Shown one piece after another: positions 6,616 through 14,914 of a stretch of DNA of 64,000 nucleotides. The notes under the pieces were generated by a model, which searched no databases, was not told where the DNA came from, and worked only from the letters and a program-made list of their open reading frames with translations. Positions within the stretch are counted from its first letter, which is position 1, and each line of letters begins with the position of its first letter. The DNA is from DSWT01 sp049975385. Lineage in GTDB: Bacteria; Chloroflexota; Anaerolineae; B4-G1; SLSP01. The stretch is from contig JBNGDO010000001.1 of the NCBI GenBank assembly GCA_049975385.1, positions 12,558 to 76,557 of the forward strand, in the 5' to 3' direction. The translations under genes and the position numbers were made by a program.

Positions 6616-7752
6616 ATGGCATTGGATCAGTTTGCTATCATTGAATCGACGTTGCGTGAGGGGGAACAGTTCGTGGGGGCGAGCTTTACCACCGCGCAGA
6701 AGGTCGAAATCGCGCGGCTTCTGGACGCGTTCGGCGTGGAGTGTCTGGAGCTGACGTCGCCGTTGGCATCTCCGCAGAGCTACGAGGATGCGAAGGCCAT
6801 CACGCGACTGGGGCTTAACTGTCACGTGCTGACGCACGTCCGCTGCCGGATGGAGGATGCCAAACTGGCGCTTGAGACAGGCGTGGACGGACTCGACGTC
6901 GTCATCGGAACATCGTCGATGCTGCGCGAATTCAGCCATGGCAAGGAGATCGACGAGATCATCGATCTTGCGCTTGAGGTCGTCGCGTTTGTGCGCTCGC
7001 AGGGGATTCGCGTGCGCTTCAGTACCGAGGACTCGTTTCGCAGCGACGCGCGCGATCTCTTCCGTATCTATGAGGCGGTGGACAAGATCGGCGTGCATCG
7101 TGTAGGGATTGCGGATACGGTAGGTGTTGCGACGCCGCGCCAGGTCTACGAGCTGGTTCGCGAACTGCGTCAGCGTGTCACCTGCGACATCGAATTCCAC
7201 GGGCACAACGACGCTGGCTGCGCCATCGCCAACGCCTTCGAGGCGCTCGATGCTGGCGCGACGCACGTGGACACGACGGTCCTCGGTATCGGCGAGCGCA
7301 ACGGCATCACGCCGCTGGGGGGATTGATCGCCCGGCTGTACGCCACCAATCGGGCGTCGGTCGCCAAGTACGATCTGCCGCTTTTACGCGCCATCGACAA
7401 CACGGTCGCACAATTTGTGGGTGTGGATGTGCCCTTCAACAACTACATCACCGGGATCGCGGCCTTTACGCACAAGGCGGGCATTCACGCCAAGGCGATT
7501 CTCAACAACCCGGAAACCTACGAAATCCTCGATCCACAGGCCTTCGGGTTGACCCGCTACATCAGTATCGCGCACCGTCTTACCGGCTGGAATGCGATCA
7601 AAAACCGCTCGGAGCAACTCGGCCTGGCGCTGGACGACGATCACATCAAAGCGATCACCGCGCATATCAAGGCGCTCGCCGACGAAAAGGCGCTCTCGCT
7701 GGATGACGTGGATGCGTTGCTGCGCCGTTGGGCAAATGGTGGGGGTGGGTAG
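6616..7752 (+). CDS. Homocitrate synthase (alpha-isopropylmalate synthase family)
   Basis: This 378-residue DRE-TIM enzyme condenses acetyl-CoA with a 2-oxo acid. The N-terminal STLREGEQF (Arg14, Glu15) is the catalytic/metal block, and His195 and His197 in EFHGHNDAG bind the metal. FTHKAGIHAKAI followed by NNPETYEILDP is typical of homocitrate synthases. It lacks the regulatory LeuA-dimer domain of isopropylmalate synthase. Homocitrate synthase opens the alpha-aminoadipate route to lysine. The tandem lysine-codon attenuators upstream independently support that role over the homocitrate used in nitrogenase cofactor. No other lysine genes are adjacent. AAAGGAGAG precedes the ATG. Confidence 0.87.
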   Translation: MALDQFAIIESTLREGEQFVGASFTTAQKVEIARLLDAFGVECLELTSPLASPQSYEDAKAITRLGLNCHVLTHVRCRMEDAKLALETGVDGLDVVIGTSSMLREFSHGKEIDEIIDLALEVVAFVRSQGIRVRFSTEDSFRSDARDLFRIYEAVDKIGVHRVGIADTVGVATPRQVYELVRELRQRVTCDIEFHGHNDAGCAIANAFEALDAGATHVDTTVLGIGERNGITPLGGLIARLYATNRASVAKYDLPLLRAIDNTVAQFVGVDVPFNNYITGIAAFTHKAGIHAKAILNNPETYEILDPQAFGLTRYISIAHRLTGWNAIKNRSEQLGLALDDDHIKAITAHIKALADEKALSLDDVDALLRRWANGGGG

Positions 7753-7764
7753 GTGTAGGAGCAA

Positions 7765-7798
7765 ACAGGGCGTTTCTGCGATCGCAGAAACGCCCTGT
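7765..7798. terminator. Perfect 34-bp palindrome between convergent genes
   Basis: ACAGGGCGTTTCTGCGA (7765-7781) is followed directly by its exact reverse complement (7782-7798). It sits between the 3' ends of the homocitrate synthase gene and the minus-strand cNMP-binding gene and probably stops transcription from both sides. A T-run is lacking. Confidence 0.65.
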
Positions 7799-7832
7799 GC
7801 ATTGTGAAGAGATGGACTAGATGGAAGATGGA

Positions 7833-8264
7833 CTACATAATGTCCAGCACGCGGCTGAAGCGGGCCGCCAACTCTTGCAGCACGGCGACAGCCATATCTG
7901 CATCTTCACGGAGCAGGCCGAGGAAATCCCATCGTGTCAGGACCAGGCAGCACGTTGGCTCGGTCGCCACGACCGAGGCAGTGCGCAGCCGCTCGGTCAG
8001 CAGCGCCATCTCGCCGAAGAAATCGCCTACTTCGAGTTCGTGTAGGGTAACCCCTGTCCCATCCAACTGTTCGCGGATAACCTCGACCTGGCCTTCTATG
8101 ATGACGAAAAATCCTTCACCGCCTTTGCCTTGCGTGACGATTGTCTCACCTGGATCATACGTGCGCTCGACGAAGCGTTTCCCCACTTGTTCGATCTGCC
8201 GCCGGTTCAGCCCGCGGAACAGCGGCGTGCGTTGCAAGACGATCAATCTATCAGCGACAGCCAT
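7833..8264 (-). CDS. Cyclic nucleotide-binding domain protein
   Basis: The 143-residue protein is almost entirely one cNMP-binding beta-roll. Residues 10-120 include GETIVTQGKGGEGFFVIIEGQVEVI and the phosphate-binding cassette GDFFGEMALLTERLRTASVVA. It has no DNA-binding or enzymatic domain, so it is probably a receptor that works through a partner. The canonical cassette Glu and Arg are present (FGEMALLTERLRTA), so it could bind cAMP or cGMP. Its start lies one base past the stop of the upstream ATPase gene, so it is probably translationally coupled to the ABC operon and may modulate it. Confidence 0.85.
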   Translation of the reverse strand: MAVADRLIVLQRTPLFRGLNRRQIEQVGKRFVERTYDPGETIVTQGKGGEGFFVIIEGQVEVIREQLDGTGVTLHELEVGDFFGEMALLTERLRTASVVATEPTCCLVLTRWDFLGLLREDADMAVAVLQELAARFSRVLDIM

Positions 8265-8265
8265 A

Positions 8266-9312
8266 TCACACCCCCTTCAGTTTTAGCTCTTCGGCGCGAT
8301 GACACGCCACGAAGTGATCCGGCTTGAGTTCGCGGAATTCCGGCGTCTCTATTTCGCATCTTTCTATAGCATAGCGGCACCGGGGATGGAAGTAACAGCC
8401 TGACGGTGGGTTGGAAGGATCGGCTACGTCACCCTGCATGATGATGCGCTCGGATTTGTACAGCGGGTCGGGCTTCGGCACCGCCGACATTAGTGCCTCG
8501 GTATAGGGATGCAACGGGGCGTTGTAGAGCGCGTCGGACTCGGCCATCTCAGCAATCTTGCCGACGTACATCACCGCGACGCGATCGGAGATGTGCTGCA
8601 CGACGCTGAGGTCGTGAGCAACGAAGACAAACGCGAGGTTGAAGTCACTCTGCAAGTCCTGCAACAGATTCAGCGTTTGTGCCTGGATGGAGACATCCAG
8701 CGCTGAAACCGGTTCGTCGCAGAAGATGATCTTGGGATTCAGCGATAACGCGCGCGCGATGCCGATGCGCTGGCGCTGCCCGCCGGAGAACTCGTGAGGA
8801 TAGCGCCGGATGTGCTCGCGGCGCAGCCCCACCCGTTCCAGCAGGTTGATCACCGTATCTTCCATTTCCTTACCGACCTTCATCCCATGAATTACCATCG
8901 GCTCCGAAACGATATCGAAGACCGACATCCGAGGATTCAGCGAGTTGACGGGATCCTGAAACACCATCGAAATCTCTCGCCTGACGCGTTTCATCTGGTC
9001 TTTGCTAAGATCGAAGAGATTGACAACCTCCTCGGTGTTGCCAGGCGAGAGAGCGTCGGTTTTGTAATACGCGGCACCGCCGGTAGGTTCGTAGAGGCGG
9101 ATTACCGTCCGGCTGGCTGTGGTCTTCCCGCAGCCACTCTCCCCTACGAGACCCAGCGTTTCACCTCTGCGGAGGTAGAAACTGACATCGTCCACGGCCT
9201 TTACATTGCCCACGACCTTTCTAAGGAGTCCCTTCTGGATGGGGAACCACTTCTTCAGTCCCTGCACATCCAATAGAATCGTGTCATCGTTAGTTATCAT
9301 GCGTTCAGCCAT
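8266..9312 (-). CDS. ABC transporter ATP-binding protein (OppF/DppF type)
   Basis: This 348-residue ATPase energises the family-5 importer encoded upstream. It carries Walker A GESGCGKTT (residues 57-65), the signature SGGQRQR, Walker B IIFCDEPVSALD and a His-loop VAHDLSVVQ. The C-terminal oligopeptide/dipeptide extension (GDVADPSNPPSGCYFHPRCRYA) has the conserved Cys cluster often linked to a [4Fe-4S] site in OppD/F. The N-terminal region KKWFPIQKG is typical of OppF rather than OppD. It is the second ATPase of the operon. A GGAGGTAG sequence precedes the ATG. Confidence 0.92.
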   Translation of the reverse strand: MAERMITNDDTILLDVQGLKKWFPIQKGLLRKVVGNVKAVDDVSFYLRRGETLGLVGESGCGKTTASRTVIRLYEPTGGAAYYKTDALSPGNTEEVVNLFDLSKDQMKRVRREISMVFQDPVNSLNPRMSVFDIVSEPMVIHGMKVGKEMEDTVINLLERVGLRREHIRRYPHEFSGGQRQRIGIARALSLNPKIIFCDEPVSALDVSIQAQTLNLLQDLQSDFNLAFVFVAHDLSVVQHISDRVAVMYVGKIAEMAESDALYNAPLHPYTEALMSAVPKPDPLYKSERIIMQGDVADPSNPPSGCYFHPRCRYAIERCEIETPEFRELKPDHFVACHRAEELKLKGV

Positions 9313-9326
9313 GTTTGTTCTACCTC

Positions 9327-10394
9327 CTATACATTCTCATAAAGCAAGCAGCGCGCCCAGTGATCAGGCTCCACCTCAACCCAACTCGGAGCGATCCGGT
9401 CGCACTTGCCCGGCATGAATGAGGGACAGCGAGGGTGGAAGACGCATCCGGAGGGGAGATGGAAGGGATCGGGCACCATGCCCTTGATGGAAGCCAGGCG
9501 CTCACTGCTGCGCTTGCCCACTTTCGGGATGGACTCGAGCAGCGCGCGCGTATACGGGTGCTTGGGTTCGTAGAAAACCTTGACTGTGCTGGCTTTTTCC
9601 ACCTGCTTGCCCATATACATCACGACGATCTCGTTAGCCATCTCTGCGACCACGCCCAGGTTATGGGTGATGAACATGATGGCCATGTCCACTGTCTCTT
9701 GCAACTCACGCATCAGGTCGAGGATCTGTGCCTCGATGGAGACGTCGAGCGCTGTCGTCGGCTCATCGGCGATTAGCATGAACGGCTCACATGAGAGCGC
9801 GATAGCGACCATCACACGCTGCCGCTGCCCGCCGGAGAGCTGATGTGGATAGGCATCCACTCGCTCCTCCGGCTTTGGGATCCCCACCTTGCGCAACATA
9901 TCGATGGAAATCTGGCGAGCCTCTTCCTTTGTCACAGGCCGGTACTTCGTAATCTTTTCAGCCATCTGTTCCCCGACCGGAATCCGGCGGTGAAGATCTA
10001 GCGCCTCGCCGATCAAGGTTCCCGTGGTGTACACGGGCGTCAGGGAGCTCATCGGCTCCTGAAAGATCATGGCAAATTCGCCACCCCGGATCGAGCGAAT
10101 CGTGCTGCCGTCCGGATCGAGGTTTGTGATATCTACGATCTCTGGGGGTTTGCTTGGGTCAAACTTGTCTCGACGATGATAAAGGATCTTGCCGCTCACA
10201 ATCTTCCCCGGCTTGGGGATCATCCGCATCGCGGCTTTAGCTGTGACCGATTTCCCACAGCCGCTCTCGCCGATCACGCCTAGCGTTTCCCCTCGGTTTA
10301 CAGTATAGGTCACGCCATCCACAGCGTGGACCGTCCCGTCGCGCACTTCGAAGTCCACCCGCACGTCTTTGATTTCAAGTAACGGTTCAGCCAT
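9327..10394 (-). CDS. ABC transporter ATP-binding protein (OppD/DppD type)
   Basis: From the ATG at 10394 the protein has 355 residues. Walker A IGESGCGKS lies at residues 41-49, the signature is LSGGQRQRVMVA and Walker B is MLIADEPTTALD. The C-terminal Cys-containing segment (PSGCVFHPRCPSFMPGKC) is the usual OppD/F extension. The frame stays open for 56 codons upstream, but that stretch overlaps oppC. AAAGGAG sits just before 10394, so this start is used. It pairs with the OppF-type ATPase to form the heterodimeric motor of the importer. Confidence 0.92.
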   Translation of the reverse strand: MAEPLLEIKDVRVDFEVRDGTVHAVDGVTYTVNRGETLGVIGESGCGKSVTAKAAMRMIPKPGKIVSGKILYHRRDKFDPSKPPEIVDITNLDPDGSTIRSIRGGEFAMIFQEPMSSLTPVYTTGTLIGEALDLHRRIPVGEQMAEKITKYRPVTKEEARQISIDMLRKVGIPKPEERVDAYPHQLSGGQRQRVMVAIALSCEPFMLIADEPTTALDVSIEAQILDLMRELQETVDMAIMFITHNLGVVAEMANEIVVMYMGKQVEKASTVKVFYEPKHPYTRALLESIPKVGKRSSERLASIKGMVPDPFHLPSGCVFHPRCPSFMPGKCDRIAPSWVEVEPDHWARCLLYENV

Positions 10395-10405
10395 TGTTCT
10401 CTCCT

Positions 10406-11569
10406 TTACCGTCCACCGTAGGGGTCCATCGCATCGCGCAACCCGTCCCCAAGCATGTTGAAAGCCAGGACGGCCAGGATGATGAATGGGACCGGGATCA
10501 ACCACCAGGGCGCGAAGCGGATCGCGCGGATGCTGCTGACTTCCTGAAGCAGGACGCCCCAACTGGTCAGCGGTGGGCGCAGCCCCAGTCCCAGCCAGCT
10601 CAGGGCTGTCTCCGAGAGAATCATGCCGGGGATCATCAGGGTGGCGGTGACGATAGCGTGGCTCAGCGTGCCCGGCAATAGATGCCGGAACATAATGCGC
10701 CGGTCGCTTGCGCCAGCGCTCTGCGCCGCCAGGACGTACTCGCGTTCACGTAGCGACAGGATAAGGCCGCGGAATTGGCGTGCCAACGTACCCCAGTTGA
10801 TGAAAACGAGAATCAGCGTCAGCATGAAATACACTACGATAGGTGACCAGGTAATGGGGATGGCTGCCGACAGCGCCATGAACAGCGGAATTTGCGGGAA
10901 GGCGCCCACGAACTCCGTGAGGCGCATAACGAGGATGTCGGTTACCCCACCATAGTAGCCAGAGATTGCGCCCATCACCATCCCCAAGAAGAGCGTGAGT
11001 CCCTGCCCTATCAATCCCAACAGCAGCGAGAGACGCCCGCCATAGATGATGCGCGAAAGGACATCGCGTCCCGTGCGATCCGTCCCGAACAGGAAAACGG
11101 TGCCCTCTGGGTATTTCTCTGTGTTGATGCCAAACAGATGTATCCTGCTGGGAATGAGTCCTAGCAGCTTGTAAGGCTCTGCTTTGACGAAGAAGGAGAT
11201 CGGGTAGATCTGATTCTTATCCACATTCCATGTCCGCCTGCGCGCCACAGCGTCGATTTCCACTTCCAGACCGTAGACGGCAGGACGCAAGCTAAACGCT
11301 CCATCGGGATTTTTGAAGACCAGGGGTTGTGGGCGCGCCTCCAGGAGATCGGATTGGGAGTTCACGCGATAGGGTGCAAAGAACTCGGCAAAAAGCCCAC
11401 AGATCACGTAGAAGAGGATCAGCATGATTCCCCCAACGATCGCCAGTTTATTCTTTTTGAACCGCCACCAGACCAGGCCCCAATATGCCTGACTTAGATC
11501 TCCCTTTTCCTGGCCCACGACGGGTTCAGGTTCTTGTTTTTCCACGATTAGTGGCTGTTGCTCTGACAT
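10406..11569 (-). CDS. ABC transporter permease (OppC/DppC type)
   Basis: This 387-residue inner-membrane permease has an N-terminal cytoplasmic stretch, a first transmembrane helix (KLAIVGGIMLILFYVICGLF, about residues 41-60), a long soluble insertion to about residue 150, then five helices of the BPD_transp_1 domain. The EAA-like coupling loop reads REREYVLAAQSAGASDRRIMFRHLLPG. The soluble insertion between helices 1 and 2 is longer than in E. coli OppC and includes GTDRTGRDVLSRIIYG, a family signature. It is separated by 15 bases from the OppB-type gene and by 11 from the OppD-type gene. Confidence 0.9.
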   Translation of the reverse strand: MSEQQPLIVEKQEPEPVVGQEKGDLSQAYWGLVWWRFKKNKLAIVGGIMLILFYVICGLFAEFFAPYRVNSQSDLLEARPQPLVFKNPDGAFSLRPAVYGLEVEIDAVARRRTWNVDKNQIYPISFFVKAEPYKLLGLIPSRIHLFGINTEKYPEGTVFLFGTDRTGRDVLSRIIYGGRLSLLLGLIGQGLTLFLGMVMGAISGYYGGVTDILVMRLTEFVGAFPQIPLFMALSAAIPITWSPIVVYFMLTLILVFINWGTLARQFRGLILSLREREYVLAAQSAGASDRRIMFRHLLPGTLSHAIVTATLMIPGMILSETALSWLGLGLRPPLTSWGVLLQEVSSIRAIRFAPWWLIPVPFIILAVLAFNMLGDGLRDAMDPYGGR

Positions 11570-11584
11570 TGTCTCATCCTCCTT

Positions 11585-12571
11585 TCAGTCCAGGCGGATG
11601 CGCGGATCGAGCGCAGCCAGCATCAGGTCGCCAACCAGCGTGCCGACCATCGTCATCAGAACGATAAACACCAGCACCGTTCCGGCAAGGAACATGTCCT
11701 GTACCTGTAGAGCCTGCACGAAGAGCGGGCCGATCGTAGGTAAGTTCAGCACCGTCCCGACCAGCGCATCCCCGGCGATAACACCGGGAAGATAATCGGC
11801 CGTCAAGATGACGACGAGCGGGTTGATGGCGACGCGCACCGCGTGCTTCCAGGTCACTTTCCCGTTTTTTAATCCCCGCGCGCGCGCTGCTTCCACAAAG
11901 GGCTGGCCCAACGTCTCCAACAGGTTGCCGCGCATAAGCCGCACCAAACCTGCCGTCCCCGTGACCGCGCTGATCAGTGCCGGGATCCAGAGGTGTTTCA
12001 GCAGATCGACGACGCGGGCCCAACTCCAGGGTGCATCGATAAACTCGCGTGAGAACAGTCCGCCTACTTCTACCTTCAACACCATCATCGAGAAGAAGAG
12101 GACCAAGAGGGCTAACAGGAAACCTGGCATTCCCAAACCTAAGAAACTTAGTGTGGTGACGATCTGATCACCGAGGGAGTACTGGTGCGTAGCGGAGTAT
12201 ACGCCGATGGGGATAGCTAAACACCAGATGATGGTGATACTCGCCAGAGATAGGATCACCGACATCAGGGCGCGCTGCCCGATGATCTCCTTAACCGGTC
12301 GTTCAAACTGAAAGGATTCGCCGAAGTCACCCTTGACGAAATTGGTGACCCAGTTCCAGTACCGTACCATGATGGGTTGATCGAGCTTGTACCGCGCGCG
12401 ATACTCATCAATTCGTTGCGCGGCGCTGCGATCACCACGCGCCTGGAGCTCCTGAAGCTTCTGGGTGAGGAAGTCGCCTGGCGGCAACTCGATGATGAGG
12501 AAGCTGACGAAGGAAACCAGCACTACCATGATCACCATGTAGAGTATACGCCTCGCGATATATGATAGCAT
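11585..12571 (-). CDS. ABC transporter permease (OppB/DppB type)
   Basis: This 328-residue permease opens with the conserved N-terminal helix (RRILYMVIMVVLVSFVSFLI), an OppB-family signature. Six membrane segments are expected, and the EAA coupling loop reads ETLGQPFVEAARARGLKNGKV. The periplasmic segment after helix 1 (RSAAQRIDEYRARYKLDQP, then MVRYWNWVTNFVKGDFG) matches the family. It forms the translocation pore with the OppC-type subunit. A GAAGGAGGTAGG sequence precedes the ATG. Confidence 0.9.
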   Translation of the reverse strand: MLSYIARRILYMVIMVVLVSFVSFLIIELPPGDFLTQKLQELQARGDRSAAQRIDEYRARYKLDQPIMVRYWNWVTNFVKGDFGESFQFERPVKEIIGQRALMSVILSLASITIIWCLAIPIGVYSATHQYSLGDQIVTTLSFLGLGMPGFLLALLVLFFSMMVLKVEVGGLFSREFIDAPWSWARVVDLLKHLWIPALISAVTGTAGLVRLMRGNLLETLGQPFVEAARARGLKNGKVTWKHAVRVAINPLVVILTADYLPGVIAGDALVGTVLNLPTIGPLFVQALQVQDMFLAGTVLVFIVLMTMVGTLVGDLMLAALDPRIRLD

Positions 12572-12700
12572 TCCTACCTCCTTCCTGCGGTTGAGAATAC
12601 GTTAACCGACGAAAAACGCTCAGCACGCACAGTCGGGCAATGCGGGCACGATTAGGAAATCGCAGCTATAATTAGATGTTTGTGCGCGCAAATGAAAATC

Positions 12701-12731
12701 GTGGAGGAGGGAAGTAGCTTCCCCCCTCCAC
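12701..12731 (-). terminator. Hairpin after the solute-binding protein gene
   Basis: On the minus strand a 14-bp stem with one G-T wobble (12731-12718 with 12714-12701) encloses a 3-base loop and is followed by GATTTTCATTT. It lies between the binding-protein gene and the permease genes and probably makes the binding protein more abundant than the rest of the operon. Confidence 0.7.
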
Positions 12732-12740
12732 AATGCTTAC

Positions 12741-14762
12741 CTATTTATCCATCCACCACTGCTCAGGATGGCCATTGCCGGGCGTGCCAGGTGCCCAAGG
12801 GCCGGTCACGCCGAACTCCAAGATATTGCGCATGTAGTTCTTAGCGACCACAGGCATGGCCTGATCGCCGGTCGCGCCGAGATAGAAGGGCCCCTGCTCG
12901 ATGTAGACGTCCACGGCCTCCCAGATCAGCTCGTGGCGCTTCTCCTCATCGGGCTCCTGTAGGCCTCGCCTGTAGATCTCTTGCAGACGAGCAGCCGGGC
13001 TGCCCGGCTCGGGCTCCCATCCTTGCTCGCCACCAGTCGAGTAATAAGCGCCCTGCCGCGGGAATCCGCGCGTTCCTTCACCAATACCACGGATCGGGAA
13101 AATCCAGTCGGGATAGGTCCAGAGGTCGAGCTCAGAAACATGGCCCGTCTTGAGCATATAGAGACCGTAGTCACTGCGGATCCCGTCCTCCGGTGTGCCG
13201 TCCACGTTGTTGATCAACACCTTGACCCCCACATCCTCGAGGTTCTCCTTGTAGACTTCAAGGAAAGGCGTGTTCAGCATGATGTTGCCCCAGTTGTTGA
13301 GATCGATGACAAGGGTGAACTCTGTTCCGCTGGGGAGGTCGCGCCATCCATCACCGTCGGCGTCCACGAGCCCTGCTTTGTCGAAGTACTCCTTGGCTAG
13401 GTCCGGGTTGTACTCCACGTAGGCATTGGCCCACTTGTTGAACATCTCTTGCCCCTCCGGGCTGGCGAAGTGCCACGATTGTGGGCTGATGGTCATATTC
13501 TTGATGTCGCCGATACCCTCCCAGACTACGTCCAGGACGCGTTGGCGGTTCATCGCGTGCGACAGCCCGATGCGGAAGTCCTGGTTGCGCAGGAGTTCGC
13601 GGATCTCTACTGCCTCATCCGTTTCTTTCGCCGGATCGTACTCCTGCATTTCGCTGTAGTCCATGTTGATCATGATCCCAGGCCAGGCGCCGGCACCGTT
13701 CATCCAACCGGGCACCAGGCGGAAATCGCCGGCTTCAGCGTTCTCATTGAGCAACGGGATCTGTGTGGGGTCTTCAACGCCACGGAAGACGGCGTCATAG
13801 CGACCCTGAGCAACCTGTAGTGTACGAACCTCAGCGTCCTGCACGAGTTCGACGCGCAGATAGTCGATGTAGGGCAGTTGGTTGCCTTCCGCGTCGACCT
13901 TCCAGTAGTAGGGATTGCGCTCGAAGAGCCAGGACTCTCCCGGGGTGTACTCCTTGAGACACCACGCGAACAGGCATGGATAACCTGGCGTCTCAGCGTA
14001 GCGGTTCATCAAGTCGAGCTCGGTGTACCCATCGTCACCGGGCTTGCCGTCGTAGTCGGGATGATACTGTTTGAGGAAGTGAGCAGGCGTCATCAGTGGT
14101 TCCCACTCCCAGAAGCCCTGGGCCAAGATGTAGGGCATGATGTAGTTGGGCTTGTCATACTTGAGCACCCAGGTGTAGTCGTCGGGGAACTCCATCGTGA
14201 TGGGCGTTCCATCGCTGTTGCGGGCATACCACGGGACGTTGCGGGTTTTGAAGTTTTCGTTCTTTGCCAGATCTTCCCACCAAAATTTCAGGTCGGCAGT
14301 GGTCCAAGGCTCGCCGTCGGACCACTTAAGGCCCTTGCGGAAGTGGAAGGTGATCGTCTTGTCATCATCGGTCCACGTGGGCATCTCGGTCAACAGGCCA
14401 GGCTCATACCCCGTCAGGTCGGGTTTCCAGCGGACGGGCGGATCGTAAAGCCACATTTTGATGTGACCCATACCACTATCACCTGTCACAGCATTCAACG
14501 TGCCGCCGTATTTGCCGATGGAATCGACGACGTCGATGACTTGCACATCTGCAGGCAGACGTTCCTCAACCGGGGGCAGGCCCATCGAATCCAGCATCGG
14601 AGATTGCTTATATTGGCTGGGTGCCGGTTCCTCTTTGGTCTCCGGAACGGCGGTAGCCGCTGGGGCTTGGGTTGTAGGCTCGGCCGTTGGCTTGGTGCAG
14701 GCTGAGGCCAGCATCGACAACGCCATCAACACACTAAACAGTAGAAACAGTCGCTTCTTCAT
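12741..14762 (-). CDS. ABC transporter solute-binding lipoprotein, family 5 (DppA/OppA-like)
   Basis: From the ATG at 14762 the protein has 673 residues. It begins with a lipoprotein signal peptide (MKKRLFLLFSVLMALSM, lipobox LASAC), then a Thr/Pro/Ala-rich linker and a large SBP_bac_5 domain. WSDGEPWTTADLKFWWEDL is the family hallmark. Family-5 proteins bind peptides, but in several deep-branching bacteria they bind beta-linked oligosaccharides. The 670-residue size and the sugar-type sensor domain in the adjacent regulator favour oligosaccharide here, though this is an inference. The start is fixed by AAGGAGG 9 bases upstream. It is the first transport gene after the regulator. Confidence 0.9.
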   Translation of the reverse strand: MKKRLFLLFSVLMALSMLASACTKPTAEPTTQAPAATAVPETKEEPAPSQYKQSPMLDSMGLPPVEERLPADVQVIDVVDSIGKYGGTLNAVTGDSGMGHIKMWLYDPPVRWKPDLTGYEPGLLTEMPTWTDDDKTITFHFRKGLKWSDGEPWTTADLKFWWEDLAKNENFKTRNVPWYARNSDGTPITMEFPDDYTWVLKYDKPNYIMPYILAQGFWEWEPLMTPAHFLKQYHPDYDGKPGDDGYTELDLMNRYAETPGYPCLFAWCLKEYTPGESWLFERNPYYWKVDAEGNQLPYIDYLRVELVQDAEVRTLQVAQGRYDAVFRGVEDPTQIPLLNENAEAGDFRLVPGWMNGAGAWPGIMINMDYSEMQEYDPAKETDEAVEIRELLRNQDFRIGLSHAMNRQRVLDVVWEGIGDIKNMTISPQSWHFASPEGQEMFNKWANAYVEYNPDLAKEYFDKAGLVDADGDGWRDLPSGTEFTLVIDLNNWGNIMLNTPFLEVYKENLEDVGVKVLINNVDGTPEDGIRSDYGLYMLKTGHVSELDLWTYPDWIFPIRGIGEGTRGFPRQGAYYSTGGEQGWEPEPGSPAARLQEIYRRGLQEPDEEKRHELIWEAVDVYIEQGPFYLGATGDQAMPVVAKNYMRNILEFGVTGPWAPGTPGNGHPEQWWMDK

Positions 14763-14819
14763 TACAAAACCTCCTTCGAGTTTACTATGTGAAATTGGGA
14801 AATGGGTTTCATTGTCGTT

Positions 14820-14840
14820 GTGTATATTTGTATGGTACAC
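14820..14840. promoter_or_regulatory. Candidate GntR operator between regulator and binding-protein gene
   Basis: GTGTA (14820-14824) and TACAC (14836-14840) form an inverted repeat with an 11-base spacer, about 60 bases upstream of the binding-protein start. Symmetry and position fit an operator of the adjacent GntR-type regulator, but no binding motif for this protein is known to me. Confidence 0.35.
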
Positions 14841-14914
14841 CTCCTTAATTGAACTTGAACCGAAAACATACTTAGATTTACACCCTCCAAAACGGTTTGT
14901 CGTTGGCGGAGTGT

